This document shows, one piece after another, positions 28,540 through 39,300 of a stretch of 64,000 nucleotides of DNA. Position 1 is the first letter of the stretch; every line of letters starts with the position of its first letter. The position numbers and the translations under genes are program-made. Under the pieces are notes generated by a model. The model did no database searches, was not told the DNA's origin, and worked only from the letters and a program-made list of their open reading frames with translations. The DNA lies in assembly GCA_947502885.1 (NCBI GenBank), contig CANNBP010000024.1, positions 1 through 64,000 of the forward strand, written 5' to 3'. This DNA is from an uncultured Aquimarina sp. Its GTDB lineage: Bacteria; Bacteroidota; Bacteroidia; Flavobacteriales; Flavobacteriaceae.

Positions 28540-31284
28540 ATGAAAATCACTAAATTACTGTTCTTACTTTTTGCCTTTTGTTTTTATGGACAAAACTTAT
28601 GCAGTCAAATTTCTATACCAGATGCTTTACTAAAGGAGAAATTGGTAAATGCAACACTAGCAAATCAAATAGCTTTCGATCAATCAGATAACCCAATTAT
28701 ATTAGATCCAGATGGGAATGGCGAAATTGAAATGAGTGATGCCAGTCAAGTATATCGATTGAATTTGCATCATATTTCAGGTAATAGAATCACTAGTATC
28801 ATTGGATTAGATCAATTCACTAACTTAAACAATCTAAACTTACGCGATAATGATATTAGCGTTCCAAATGAATTGTATGATTTGAGCGCTACGTTACGAT
28901 ACTTAGATATTAGTTTTAATCGCTCTTTGGATAATCAAACACTGGCTTTTGCAGGTACGAATTTAAATAGTTTGGAAACACTAAAAGCTTCTGCTATTGG
29001 TTTAAACACTATAGATATAACGGGGTTAAGTAGTTTACAAGAAGTAGACCTTTCTTACAACTTGCTTACCAGTCTAGACCTTACCGGTTGTGTGAGTTTA
29101 CAAACAATCAATGCAAGTATTAATCGATTTCCTAACGTACCTTTAAGCGGAATAAACTCGTTGACTTATGGTGCAGGTGAAATGAATAATGTTATTACAT
29201 TAGACGTGTCTACCAACAAGTTTTTAGCGTTAAATCTAGCAGATTTCCCAAATTTAGAAACCTTGAATGTATATGAAAATGAGTTTACCTCATTAGACGT
29301 TTCTCTTCTATATAATTTAAGAAAGTTAAGTTGTCATACTAATAATCTTGACAATATTAATTTTGGAACTATTAATCAGTTAACCGATCTATCTTGTTCT
29401 AAAAATAATTTATCAAACATAGACCTTTCCAATTTAACCTTATTGTCTCATATCTCTTGTTCTGATAATGACCTTACAGCAATTGATATTAGTAACTTAA
29501 TTAATTTACAGGATCTGTTTTGTGCTAATAATCAATTAATGACGCTAGATGCTTCAAACAATAGTTTATTGGCTCAGCTTAATTGCTCTAACAATAGTTT
29601 AGAGTCTATGTATCTTAAAAACAACGGACCCATTATTGTGGGAGAAAGTTTTGGGTTTAATAATAACCCTAATTTAAATTATATTTGCGAAGATGCAGAT
29701 CAAATCAGTTATATTAATACGTATATAAATCAATATGGGTACACAGGTATAACGGTAGATTCTAATTGTGACCTAGACCCACCTTGTATTGATTTGGTAG
29801 CTATTCCTGATCCTAATTTTGAACAGGCACTTTTAGATCAAAATATCGATACCGATGGACAATTAAATGGTACTATTTGTAGAGCAGATGCAGAAGTGGT
29901 TGAGACCTTAAACATAAGCGAAAAAAATATTAGTGATCTTACAGGAATTGAAGCATTTATAAATATAGAAGTGCTTTCTTGTATTAAGAATAATATTAGT
30001 ACACTTGATCTTAGTCAAAATATTCTATTGAAAACAGTAGTTGCTGTCGAAAATGAAATAGCTACAATTGATATCAGTCAATGTACTCAACTCGAAGAGT
30101 TATGGCTTAATATGAATGAATTGTCTACAATAGATATAAGTCAAAACATACAATTAAGAGTATTACTGATTGATACAAATCAATTGTCTACAATAGATCT
30201 AAGTCAAAACATTCAATTAGAAAATTTAAGTGTTAAATATAATCAGTTATCTGTATTAGATGTTAGTCAAAATACTAACCTTGTTTATTTGATTTGTTCA
30301 TTTAATAATATAACTACTCTAGACTTGAGTGCTAATATAGTTTTACGAAGTTTATATTGTCGTAATAATTTATTAACAAGTATAGATGTGAGTACTAATA
30401 CAGTTTTAGAGAACTTGGGATGTAGTTATAATGAATTGACAAGCTTGGATTTGAGTGTTAATACAGCTTTAGAAGGTGTTGGGTGTAGTAATAATGAAAT
30501 AGTTAATTTAGATTTTAGTACTAATGTAGTATTATTTTATTTAGAATGTTATAATAATAATCTAGAGTCTTTAAATTTAAAAAATGGCAATAATACTAAT
30601 ATAGCCTACATGGATGCGACTAATAATGTTGACCTGACTTGTATATTGGTGGATGATGTAGCCTATGCAACAAGTACTACTACTAGTTGGTACGAAGATC
30701 CTATAGCTAGTTATAACGATGTTTCTTGCCCACTTACTCCTATACCTGCTCCCATAATAATTGGTTGTAACGCAACTAAAAGAAGAATGGAATTAAAATG
30801 GCAAGGTTTAAGAGGTGTCGATGGGTACCAAGTAGAAGTGACTTTGGGAAATCAGACAACCTTATATAATGTGCCGGTAACTCAAAATAACCTTATGGTT
30901 GCAATTCCTTCAGTGGGTTCTTTATTTACTTGGAGAGTTAGAGGTGTTATCAACAATAACGGAGGTACGTGGTCTACATGGGTAAAAAAATGCTCTGGAT
31001 TGCTTATAGACATTGAACCTATTTTCTTGAGTAAATCGAGTAAAGAGCCTAATACAACTAGCTTTGTTGCCTACCCTAACCCAATACAGAAGGGTAGTAC
31101 ATTGTATATTACAAATGGAGAAAAAGCAAAAAGTATGATTATTTATAATCTAAATGGAAAGGTTGTTTATCAAGCCGATAAAGGTATTGATGAAATCGAT
31201 ACTAACGATTTTAAATCGGGAATCTATATCCTGAAAGTACAAACCGATAAAGATGTGATCACAAGAAGTATTGTTTTAGAATAA
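28540..31284 (+). CDS. Secreted leucine-rich-repeat protein with T9SS type-A sorting domain
   Basis: The 914-aa protein opens with a signal peptide (hydrophobic core LFLLFAFCFYG) and then carries two LRR blocks of the bacterial type LxxLxCxxNxLTxLDLSxN, about 20-23 residues per repeat. Each block starts with a calcium-site-like, Asp-rich entry (DPDGNGEIEMSD; NIDTDGQLNGTI). Around residue 730 a beta-rich fibronectin-like segment begins (GVDGYQVEVTLG). The last 75 residues form a typical T9SS type-A C-terminal domain: YPNP near its start, IIYNLNGKVVYQ, SGIYILKVQTDK and a final VITRSIVLE. It is therefore probably exported through the outer membrane and anchored or released. The ligand is unknown; adhesion or degradation support are guesses. 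It sits between the CmlA-like gene and a copy of that gene's 3' end, suggesting that it was inserted there. Confidence 0.88.
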   Translation: MKITKLLFLLFAFCFYGQNLCSQISIPDALLKEKLVNATLANQIAFDQSDNPIILDPDGNGEIEMSDASQVYRLNLHHISGNRITSIIGLDQFTNLNNLNLRDNDISVPNELYDLSATLRYLDISFNRSLDNQTLAFAGTNLNSLETLKASAIGLNTIDITGLSSLQEVDLSYNLLTSLDLTGCVSLQTINASINRFPNVPLSGINSLTYGAGEMNNVITLDVSTNKFLALNLADFPNLETLNVYENEFTSLDVSLLYNLRKLSCHTNNLDNINFGTINQLTDLSCSKNNLSNIDLSNLTLLSHISCSDNDLTAIDISNLINLQDLFCANNQLMTLDASNNSLLAQLNCSNNSLESMYLKNNGPIIVGESFGFNNNPNLNYICEDADQISYINTYINQYGYTGITVDSNCDLDPPCIDLVAIPDPNFEQALLDQNIDTDGQLNGTICRADAEVVETLNISEKNISDLTGIEAFINIEVLSCIKNNISTLDLSQNILLKTVVAVENEIATIDISQCTQLEELWLNMNELSTIDISQNIQLRVLLIDTNQLSTIDLSQNIQLENLSVKYNQLSVLDVSQNTNLVYLICSFNNITTLDLSANIVLRSLYCRNNLLTSIDVSTNTVLENLGCSYNELTSLDLSVNTALEGVGCSNNEIVNLDFSTNVVLFYLECYNNNLESLNLKNGNNTNIAYMDATNNVDLTCILVDDVAYATSTTTSWYEDPIASYNDVSCPLTPIPAPIIIGCNATKRRMELKWQGLRGVDGYQVEVTLGNQTTLYNVPVTQNNLMVAIPSVGSLFTWRVRGVINNNGGTWSTWVKKCSGLLIDIEPIFLSKSSKEPNTTSFVAYPNPIQKGSTLYITNGEKAKSMIIYNLNGKVVYQADKGIDEIDTNDFKSGIYILKVQTDKDVITRSIVLE

Positions 31285-31356
31285 TTAGAGCTTTTATTAC
31301 TCTTGTACTAAAGACGCAGAACACTGTGAAGTACAAAATAAAACTGACGTGTCCTA

Positions 31357-31391
31357 AAAAACCCAGTTACAGTAATGTAACCGGGTTTTTA
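31357..31391 (+). terminator. Terminator after the LRR gene
   Basis: AAAAACCCAGTTAC and GTAACCGGGTTTTT form a 14-bp stem with one A-C mismatch and a 6-nt loop, ending in a T-run, about 70 nt after the LRR stop codon. Confidence 0.8.
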
Positions 31392-31507
31392 TTGCGTGTT
31401 TTTACTCTATCGCTACGAAGTTATAAACTTCGCAGAGTTGATTTTTGTTTTATTATTTGTACCGCTTACTCATATACTACACAGAAAATATTTCTGCGCC
31501 ATCTGGT

Positions 31508-31652
31508 ATATACTGATGAATCTAATCCTATTGTTCAATCTAATAAATTAGTAGCGTATTGCGAAGAAAAAGATATCATAGCAGAACGATTGTTTGGAGA
31601 AAAAGAAATACTCTATAGTAAATCAGCTGCTGAGGTCGTTGATATGGTATAG
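31508..31652 (+). pseudogene. Duplicate 3'-end fragment of the CmlA-like hydroxylase gene
   Basis: These 145 nt match 27987-28131, the last 48 codons and stop of the CmlA-like gene, without gaps and with six substitutions. All are silent: CTA/CTC, GCG/GCT, GCA/GCT, GTG/GTA and the stop TGA/TAG. The longer open frame (from 31326) that includes it runs through a terminator hairpin and is not a credible gene. The silent-only pattern suggests that the fragment comes from a second functional allele rather than from decay of a local copy. It is probably untranslated now. Confidence 0.85.
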
Positions 31653-31668
31653 TTTTTAAAGTGTATAA

Positions 31669-31706
31669 AAACACCCGACAATTTTTATAAAAATTGTCGG
31701 GTGTTT
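31669..31706. terminator. Bidirectional terminator between convergent genes
   Basis: AAACACCCGACAATTTTT and its exact reverse complement form an 18-bp stem with only a 2-nt formal loop. A- and T-tracts on the two sides let it serve both the plus-strand side and the minus-strand RHS gene that ends at 31784. Confidence 0.88.
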
Positions 31707-31783
31707 GCTTTCGAAATTTATCCAAATACTTTGAGGATTGGAGATTTTTTGGTAATTGTTATTTTATGATTTAGGTTAGTTTG

Positions 31784-34700
31784 TCATTTTTTCTTTTTAA
31801 ACCCCAGAGTAAGGCTAAAGTTGAGGTTAAGTATTCTACCTGCCTTACCTCCTAAAGAAATTATAGATGAATTTTCAGTGCTTGTTCTGGAGAAATATAC
31901 TTTCGACTTTCCTGAATCAATACCAATTGTGGTATTACCAATTGTCGTACTGCTATTTGAACTTTCCAAAACGCTCGGAATATCTTGACTAGCTAAAGTA
32001 CTTCGTAATTGTTTTTCAAAGAAATTTAGTTCTTGTACCTCATCCTTCGTATAATCTAGGTCACGTCCATAAGCAATAAAACTATTTTCCCCTTGTATTA
32101 GATTAAATGTTATACCTTCTGCATTCGTAAAGGATAGATTTATTTTTTGTTCGATTTCTAATTCGCCATTTTTTAGAACATAATCAGATTTGAATGAGTC
32201 TGCTCCTTCAATTAAACTACCTTTTAAATCTAATATCTCAATCTTTAATAGGTTTAAATTTAAATTGCCAGAATGATCACCTAAATCGACTCTGGCGTCA
32301 AATCCTATGTTAAGATCAGCTCCTACGTCAACGTTAAAGATTACATCATTTTTAGCCAAGAAAGCATTAACCGTGGCAACCAGATGAGCTATTATTTGTG
32401 AGCAATCACCATTGGGACATGGCATATTCCCATCAGGATCTATAAAATAAATAGGGTTACCAAAAGCATAATTATACGGGGAGTGTCTTCTCATTTGATC
32501 AGCTAAGGGATCAATATTCATCCATCTACCCAAAGTAGGATCATAGTTACGCGCTGTAATATCTATCCAACCGAGATTTAACTCGTCTTGCTCTTCTTTA
32601 TTACCAAAACCATAATTATGGTTTCTTCCTCGCAGTGTATTATTATACCCAGAATGAGTCATGCCAAATGGATAATAATTCTTCTCCTGTACGATTTCAG
32701 ATTGAGCTATATTCCCATCTTTATCGGCATCAGTATAAGACAATCGTATATTCCCTAAATGATCCTTGTATTGGTATACATAAGTATACTTTTCAATTCC
32801 ATCTGCGGTGACTGTGGGTTCTATATACCCTTCTGGGTGATTAAAGAATTCTAAAATCCCATTCTTATAGATGTAATTACCAGCATACTCTGTTGTTGTT
32901 AAAGAACCACCTTCGGTAACCATCTTTTTTAATTTTGTTCCTAAGGCATCATAAATATAAGTAATATCTCCGGTATGTTCGGTATTGTTGATGGTAACCG
33001 TTTTGGGTAGGTTTAAATGATTATAAGTAATCTCTGTAATCCCTTTATTTGGATCAAGGGTCATATTACCATTGTCATCATAATTGTAGGTGTTAGTAGC
33101 GATACTACTATTCACTTTCTTAAACCCAAAAGGTAATGTAACTTGATCAGTCATATTTTGTAGTTTGTTACCCGTATCATATTGATAGGTTAAATTATCC
33201 ATTGTATCAAAATGAGAAGGATTAGTGTAATCTACATCTTCTACAATAGCTCCTGTTCTTTGTAGGGTTAAGATGTTCCCAATTTTATCATATGTAACAC
33301 CACTCAGATTATATTTACCATCACTACTGCTTCCCTGTGTTATTCTATTTAAAGCATCATATTCATATGTATACCAACGTTTACTATTATCATTTGCAGT
33401 TTTCCATTGGGTTTCTGCAATGTTTCCATTAAACAAAGCTGTTGCTCCATGCGTTGGGGTATTGTAAGTAATCCCAAAAGCAAATAAACTACCATTTAGG
33501 TGTGTTGGGTCATTAATAGCTGTTAACCAACCTCGTACATTATAACTATAGGCAACCGATTGAAGGCCAAGCCTCCCAACAAAACCTCCAATCTCTTTAT
33601 TTGTTAATTGCCCTAGTTGATCATAGGTATTGCCTACAATACGTTCTTCTTCTTGATCATTTATTTTTTGAATTTGAGTCAATGGTCTTCCTACATGGTC
33701 ATAAGTAAAGATGTCTGTCACATTAGTAAATGTTTCATTTTTCTTATGAATGCTAGTTGTTTGTATAGTTTTTCCTGTAAAATCCAACTTGTTGAGTACC
33801 CAGTCTTCTGTACCTAAATAGTCATTTTTAACATGTGTTTCCCATGCTCTCCCTTTTTTGTCATAATACGTTGTGGTGGTAATCCATTGATCGGTTTCTA
33901 GTACTTTTACTTGTGATACAGTAGGTAACCCTTGTACATTTGATGTAGCAATCATTCCTTCCCAGCTAATAGATGTATTACTAGGATTTAAACTTATAAT
34001 ATTCGGTACTTCATAGTCATCATAATAGCTTATGGTGTAGATTTCTGACACCCCTGTTGGCAATGCATCATTGGTGTAATAAAGCTGTGTGCCTGATATG
34101 GTATTGATAGTAGTGGTTTTACTTACCCATTGATCGGTTCTGTTATCTGCATATCCTTGCATGGCCGTTCTGCTAATCACACTTGGGTGAATATGTAACC
34201 CTGTAAATGCCACCCTACCCAAAGCGTCATATTTGGTAAATAACCATTCTTTTTTTACTCGTTGGTTAGCATTCTGGGCCATCACAGGTTGATCGAGTTT
34301 GTTGTATACGATATACTCCCAACCTTTACCCGGGATTTTCTTTTCTACTAGTCGATTTCTATGATCATAGATATATTGGTAGCACAATTCGTTAAGCTCG
34401 CTATCAGATACTCCATCACTAGTGATTACTTTTGGAGGGAGTACATAAGTAAGATTTCCAAAGTCATCATATACATAATACGTATCGTGAGCGATTGAAG
34501 CATCATAAGTTCTTTTTAAAATTATACGATCTTGTTTATCAGTAAATTCTTCTGTGGTATGATCTAAACCTGCAACCCAATTTTCGTCTTTGGTCACCTT
34601 TTTACTTAACGAACCTTTTGGGTAAAAATTTACGGTATTGTTAAGTGTAGGAATATAGTTTTCGTTAAGACTTACGGTAAAAGCCTTAACTTCATTAAGT

Positions 34701-36304
34701 GTATTTGTTTGATACTCAAATTTGATCTCATGCCCGTTACCTATAGCCCAGTCTTTTCCGGGGGCAGCTTGTTTCTCTAATCTACCTATTGGCGATTTTT
34801 CAAACTGACTTTGTGAATACGAATTCACATTAGCAAGAGGAACATTCTCAAAATCTGACGGATAATTTACTTTGTAATATTGTTGGGTTGCGGTTGCTTG
34901 GTTAGATTTGCGATAACTTCCTGTTAGGTCTCCGTTATTTTCAACATGGGGTAAATACGCTTTGTCTTGTTGACCGATCTTATTGTAACCTATATGTTGT
35001 ATAATATCATTAAAATTGGGAGAGTGTCGTATCCCTATTTGTTGTGCTGGCCTACCAAACCCATCAAAATAAGTTACTTCCTCAATCACATCTTGCAGTT
35101 TATCGATTTGCGATAGATTTGTGATTGCTTTTTGAGGAGTTCTTGTGTAGATATAATTTTCATCACTAAGATTTGGAGGAGTATAATCGTATGATGGACA
35201 TCCTTGATCTCGACCAGCAATATTGGGGCATAGATCGTTATTGTTATTGGTGAATCCTATAGGTTTTGTACATTGTTGCTTGGTTACTCTACCTTCTTCA
35301 CCAAAATTATCACCGTCAGTATCACTATACCATATCGTTTCTGGATGGATTTCTTTTTTAGTATCATCGCAGTCTCCTGCTCTTAAAATATATCCTGTAG
35401 GAGGAGTGCACTGTATTTTGGTGTCGGTATTCGTTCCCCAATCATCGGTATCGGCATCTCGATACCATACTTGTTCTGGATGATGATCTATTTGAGTATC
35501 ATCACAATCCCCATGTTTTGATACATATCCATTGGGTTGTGTACATTGTATTTTTGATATAGAAGTTACTCCCCAACCATCATTGTCGCTATCTTGATAC
35601 CATTTTTTATTAGGATAAAACTGGTCATTTGTATCATCGCAATCTCCACCATTTTCGACATATCCTGTTGGTTGTAAACATTGAGTTTTAATATCGGTAC
35701 TGGTTCCATAATGATCATTGTCTGCATCTCGGTACCATTTTTTACCGGGATACAGAAAGCGATTCTTGTTATTACAATCACCATTTACATAGGAATAGCT
35801 ATAATCACTGGGAGGAGTACAACCTGTATAGGTTGTAGCAGTAATATCTACCCAATCACGACCAGGGTTACTGGTTAATATTGCTGGCGCTGTATTATCA
35901 TGTTCTCTATGATCTTGTAAAGTAACTCTAAGCATGGCTTCCGAACTTCCAAAATTGTCTTGATCAAAATCTAAATACCAGTTAGTTTCTGGATGTATAT
36001 TAGCATTTGTATCATCACAATCTCCAGATCTTGAGATATAACCCTGTGGTTCTCCTCCTCTTTGGGTTACCAATATAGAGTCATTGGGATTACCCCAACC
36101 ATCACCATCGGCATCTCTATAAAAAGTGGTTCCTTGAGAATCGTGATCTCCACCTCCTCCGGGGCCATCATCTCGAGTTCCTCCTCTAGAATCTCCCGAT
36201 CTTGTACCTCCTCCTTGTGTATCTCCTCCTCTTTGCTGTGAGTAAGAAGAAATACTCAATAGTAAGAGTGTTAATATTATAAGATAGTTATATACTTTTT
36301 TCAT
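31784..36304 (-). CDS. Secreted RHS/YD-repeat protein with MopE-like DGD repeats
   Basis: The 1506-aa protein has a signal peptide (YLIILTLLLLSISSYSQ) and a Gly/Asp-rich linker. Residues from about 60 to 370 then form six or more repeats of the form W(Y)xDxDxDxxG...GY...GDCDDT...HP, a MopE/thrombospondin-3-like, probably calcium-binding unit. A long YD-repeat region follows. The RHS-associated core (YYPFGMTHSGYN, GWIDITARNYDPTLGRWMNI, YNYAFGNPIYFIDPDGN) ends near residue 1292. About 215 residues remain; they are beta-rich and end LGFKKKK. I recognise no toxin motif in this tail, and no small immunity-like gene follows. Related two-gene sets are common in flavobacteria. A cell-surface or secreted shell protein is likely; toxin delivery is possible but not supported. 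It lies 36 nt behind the 1475-aa gene, so the two form an operon. Confidence 0.88.
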   Translation of the reverse strand: MKKVYNYLIILTLLLLSISSYSQQRGGDTQGGGTRSGDSRGGTRDDGPGGGGDHDSQGTTFYRDADGDGWGNPNDSILVTQRGGEPQGYISRSGDCDDTNANIHPETNWYLDFDQDNFGSSEAMLRVTLQDHREHDNTAPAILTSNPGRDWVDITATTYTGCTPPSDYSYSYVNGDCNNKNRFLYPGKKWYRDADNDHYGTSTDIKTQCLQPTGYVENGGDCDDTNDQFYPNKKWYQDSDNDGWGVTSISKIQCTQPNGYVSKHGDCDDTQIDHHPEQVWYRDADTDDWGTNTDTKIQCTPPTGYILRAGDCDDTKKEIHPETIWYSDTDGDNFGEEGRVTKQQCTKPIGFTNNNNDLCPNIAGRDQGCPSYDYTPPNLSDENYIYTRTPQKAITNLSQIDKLQDVIEEVTYFDGFGRPAQQIGIRHSPNFNDIIQHIGYNKIGQQDKAYLPHVENNGDLTGSYRKSNQATATQQYYKVNYPSDFENVPLANVNSYSQSQFEKSPIGRLEKQAAPGKDWAIGNGHEIKFEYQTNTLNEVKAFTVSLNENYIPTLNNTVNFYPKGSLSKKVTKDENWVAGLDHTTEEFTDKQDRIILKRTYDASIAHDTYYVYDDFGNLTYVLPPKVITSDGVSDSELNELCYQYIYDHRNRLVEKKIPGKGWEYIVYNKLDQPVMAQNANQRVKKEWLFTKYDALGRVAFTGLHIHPSVISRTAMQGYADNRTDQWVSKTTTINTISGTQLYYTNDALPTGVSEIYTISYYDDYEVPNIISLNPSNTSISWEGMIATSNVQGLPTVSQVKVLETDQWITTTTYYDKKGRAWETHVKNDYLGTEDWVLNKLDFTGKTIQTTSIHKKNETFTNVTDIFTYDHVGRPLTQIQKINDQEEERIVGNTYDQLGQLTNKEIGGFVGRLGLQSVAYSYNVRGWLTAINDPTHLNGSLFAFGITYNTPTHGATALFNGNIAETQWKTANDNSKRWYTYEYDALNRITQGSSSDGKYNLSGVTYDKIGNILTLQRTGAIVEDVDYTNPSHFDTMDNLTYQYDTGNKLQNMTDQVTLPFGFKKVNSSIATNTYNYDDNGNMTLDPNKGITEITYNHLNLPKTVTINNTEHTGDITYIYDALGTKLKKMVTEGGSLTTTEYAGNYIYKNGILEFFNHPEGYIEPTVTADGIEKYTYVYQYKDHLGNIRLSYTDADKDGNIAQSEIVQEKNYYPFGMTHSGYNNTLRGRNHNYGFGNKEEQDELNLGWIDITARNYDPTLGRWMNIDPLADQMRRHSPYNYAFGNPIYFIDPDGNMPCPNGDCSQIIAHLVATVNAFLAKNDVIFNVDVGADLNIGFDARVDLGDHSGNLNLNLLKIEILDLKGSLIEGADSFKSDYVLKNGELEIEQKINLSFTNAEGITFNLIQGENSFIAYGRDLDYTKDEVQELNFFEKQLRSTLASQDIPSVLESSNSSTTIGNTTIGIDSGKSKVYFSRTSTENSSIISLGGKAGRILNLNFSLTLGFKKKK

Positions 36305-36340
36305 ATAATTATTCCTTTATGTCTAGTATTTTCTTTTTTC

Positions 36341-39300
36341 TTAGTGAGCACCTTGAGGGGCTGGATTTTGATTATCTCCTTCATTAAGCCCTTTTTTGAA
36401 GATCATAATTGGGCTCTTGATATCTATAATCTCTGAAGGTTCTTGCAGAGAGCCTTTATAAATTCTACAAATCACTCTACCGGTCTTGTTTTGTAATTCT
36501 GAAGGCACAAAAAAGACGTTGGGCGCTTCTGGAGCTATGGCACCAAAGGCGTACTCTTGATTACCTACTTTGAATAACCATTCTATATGATGTGGTTCGG
36601 TGAGAGTTTCTAACCCTTCAATACGAAATTCATATCCACCTCGATCAACATACCAACCAGAACTATAATAGGATACAGGGTAGGGAAGTGTAAGTCCATT
36701 GGTATTCATAGGACCAACATTTCCCGTTGTAGGATCATCGGGTATTTGAGGTCTGGCATAGTAAAAAACAGGGTGTAGACTTTTTCTTGTATTTTGAGTT
36801 GTTTCCCACCATGAATATTCTGCTACAGAAAGGTTATTAGGTATTGGTATTCTATATTGTTTATGAGGGGCAATTTTTACTTGAATCGGACCTGTGGTAC
36901 CAGAGCCGCCTGTAGTATCACTATCAACATCTGGGTCTTGCTCTAGGTTAATTGTCCAATCGGTATCTTCCCATGCAATATCAGGATCGGTAGTAGTGTC
37001 TGAGTCGCTATCAGGAATAGTTATTACATCTATAAATTCACAAACTTGTGTTCCGTTTTGTACAATTAGTCCTCCTTGTTTATCATTATTGATTAGGCCC
37101 GATTGAAAAGTAATAGGAGCACTTTTTACAATAAATTTTTGTTCGTTGTTTTGAGCATCTAATTTGGTAATTTCGCAAAATATGATACCGGTTACACCTT
37201 GTAAGCATTTAGGTAGAAAAATTACGTTTGAGAGTTCGGGAATTTTGCCCAATAATGGTAGTTTGGTGTCATTTATAATAATTCCCCATTCTACTGTGTC
37301 TCTTGATGCTATAGAAGTATCAATATTTAAACCTACTAATTCAAAAGGAGTTCCTGTTCTTTCAGCTTTCCACCCAGAACTATAAAAATCTTCGGGGTAC
37401 GGTAAATTATATTCGTTTAGATTAGGAAGCGGAGCACTATTATTGTTTTGCTCATGGATATATCTAGGTCTTGGCGCAAAAAATACAGGATGTAGGCTTT
37501 TATAGTTATATGGATTGTCTATCTCGATACCGTCCCAAGAGTATTCTGTAATATTTACTTTGTTAGGGATAGGGATGTTATAAGTTTTCGGATTTCCTAC
37601 TTGAATATATACTCCTTCAGGAGCATCTGGTATCTCTGCACCACATGGATTACTTCCTTCTCGATAACCATAACAATATTCTTTTAATATGTTTTGATCT
37701 AGATCTCTAATTGTTTTTAAACGATTATGTGAATCATACTCATAAAACGTTGAAATTCCTTTTGGATCTGTTACACTAGTCACACCAATTAAGGGATCAT
37801 AAGTATATGTTGTAATCTGACCTTTAGAAAAAGTAGTTCTAAGTTGATCTAGTGCGCTTCTTAATTGTTCTTCGGTAGATGCATTTATATCTAGGTTAGA
37901 TAAGTTCTCTAACGAAGTGATCGTAGCAGTAGGAATACTACTAAAAGAAATATTTTTAAGCTCAGCAATTACGACACTCTTTTTATAACCATAGATATAT
38001 GATATTTCGGTTCCATCGGTTTGTGATAAAGATGTAGGGTTTCCGACAGTATCATATCCATGATATTCAATTCTATTTTCTAAAAGAGAAGAACCTTTTG
38101 CTGCTTTTTGTACAGAAGGTGCAACAATCCCATTACTCCAATCGTTAAAATCAGTACGCTTGGTATATGTTTTTGTAGCATCAATATAGCTTTCTATTTG
38201 GACAGGAGTACTATATTGTTTATTGGTAATAAGCTTATCAATAGCTTGTGCCTCATTAGGTTCTAAGCCAGTGAATTCACTTTTTTGATCGGGATAATAA
38301 AACTTGTTTTTTATAGTTTGATCAAGGCTGTTTGTGGCACTTTGTTCTTTAAGTAATGGGAAAAGCGGGTGGTATTGACTATTGGTTATGGTAACGGCCC
38401 TCGTCTCATTAGCAAAAAAAGTGGTGTTTTTTTCTGAAGTGGGCATATGTCGTTGAGATTCTAAATCAATCTTCTGCATATATTTTCGTGTCCTTGTTTG
38501 GCCGTTATGTGCGATGAGATCCCATTCGTTCCTTACATGAATAAGTGGGAGTACGCTGTATTTATCGTTTTTATAGTTAATTTCTTTTTTGAACACTAGT
38601 TTTCCTTCAGAAGTATACATACGTTGTAGTTTCATTTTTCCTCGAAACAATCCATTATCAATGGGTAGATCCTGAAACCCTCCATTTTGATTTGCAAAAT
38701 CAACTTGGTATGAAGTGATATCACTACCAATGCCATTACCTTGATCACTTATTTCGAAAAGAGGAGCTACCATATCTGGATGATCTTTTGAACTTGAATA
38801 TATATTCTCGGTTATACCATGGTTTTCTCGATTTTTGATTAATACTCTTGAATACCCAACATAAGCACCATCTGTTAATTCTGCCATAGATTGTGAGGAA
38901 GCATAGATATCAAAAGTGACTTTAGACAAGTCTCCGTTAAAATCTCCATAGGGTCCCAATTTGGCTTTTCCAAAAAGAGGAATTGCATTCATTCTTCCTG
39001 AGGTTCTACCATCAAAATCGGTATAGTTGTAATCCAAAATTTGTTGTTCTCCTGTTTCGTCAATAATCCGTTGTGCCTTTAATCTTAATCCAACTCCCTT
39101 TACTTCTTTATCATTTAATAAAAAAGAGTTCAATTCATAGGCAAACTCTGTAGAAGCACCAGTTGGGTATTTAATTTTGGTTAATACTCCGGCTTTTGTA
39201 TATCCCAAATTAGCTGCCATAGAGTATACTCCAGGTAACTTCTGATACTCATTGCCTAGCGAAACCGGAAACAATGATAGTGCTCCTTTATTGGCTGCAA

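Noticed and set aside
31326..31652. A 108-codon frame as an independent gene
   Set aside because: It crosses an intrinsic terminator hairpin, and only its last part, the copied 3' end of the CmlA-like gene, has protein-like content.
31784..32430. RHS C-terminus as a polymorphic toxin
   Set aside because: No toxin motif and no downstream immunity gene are visible.
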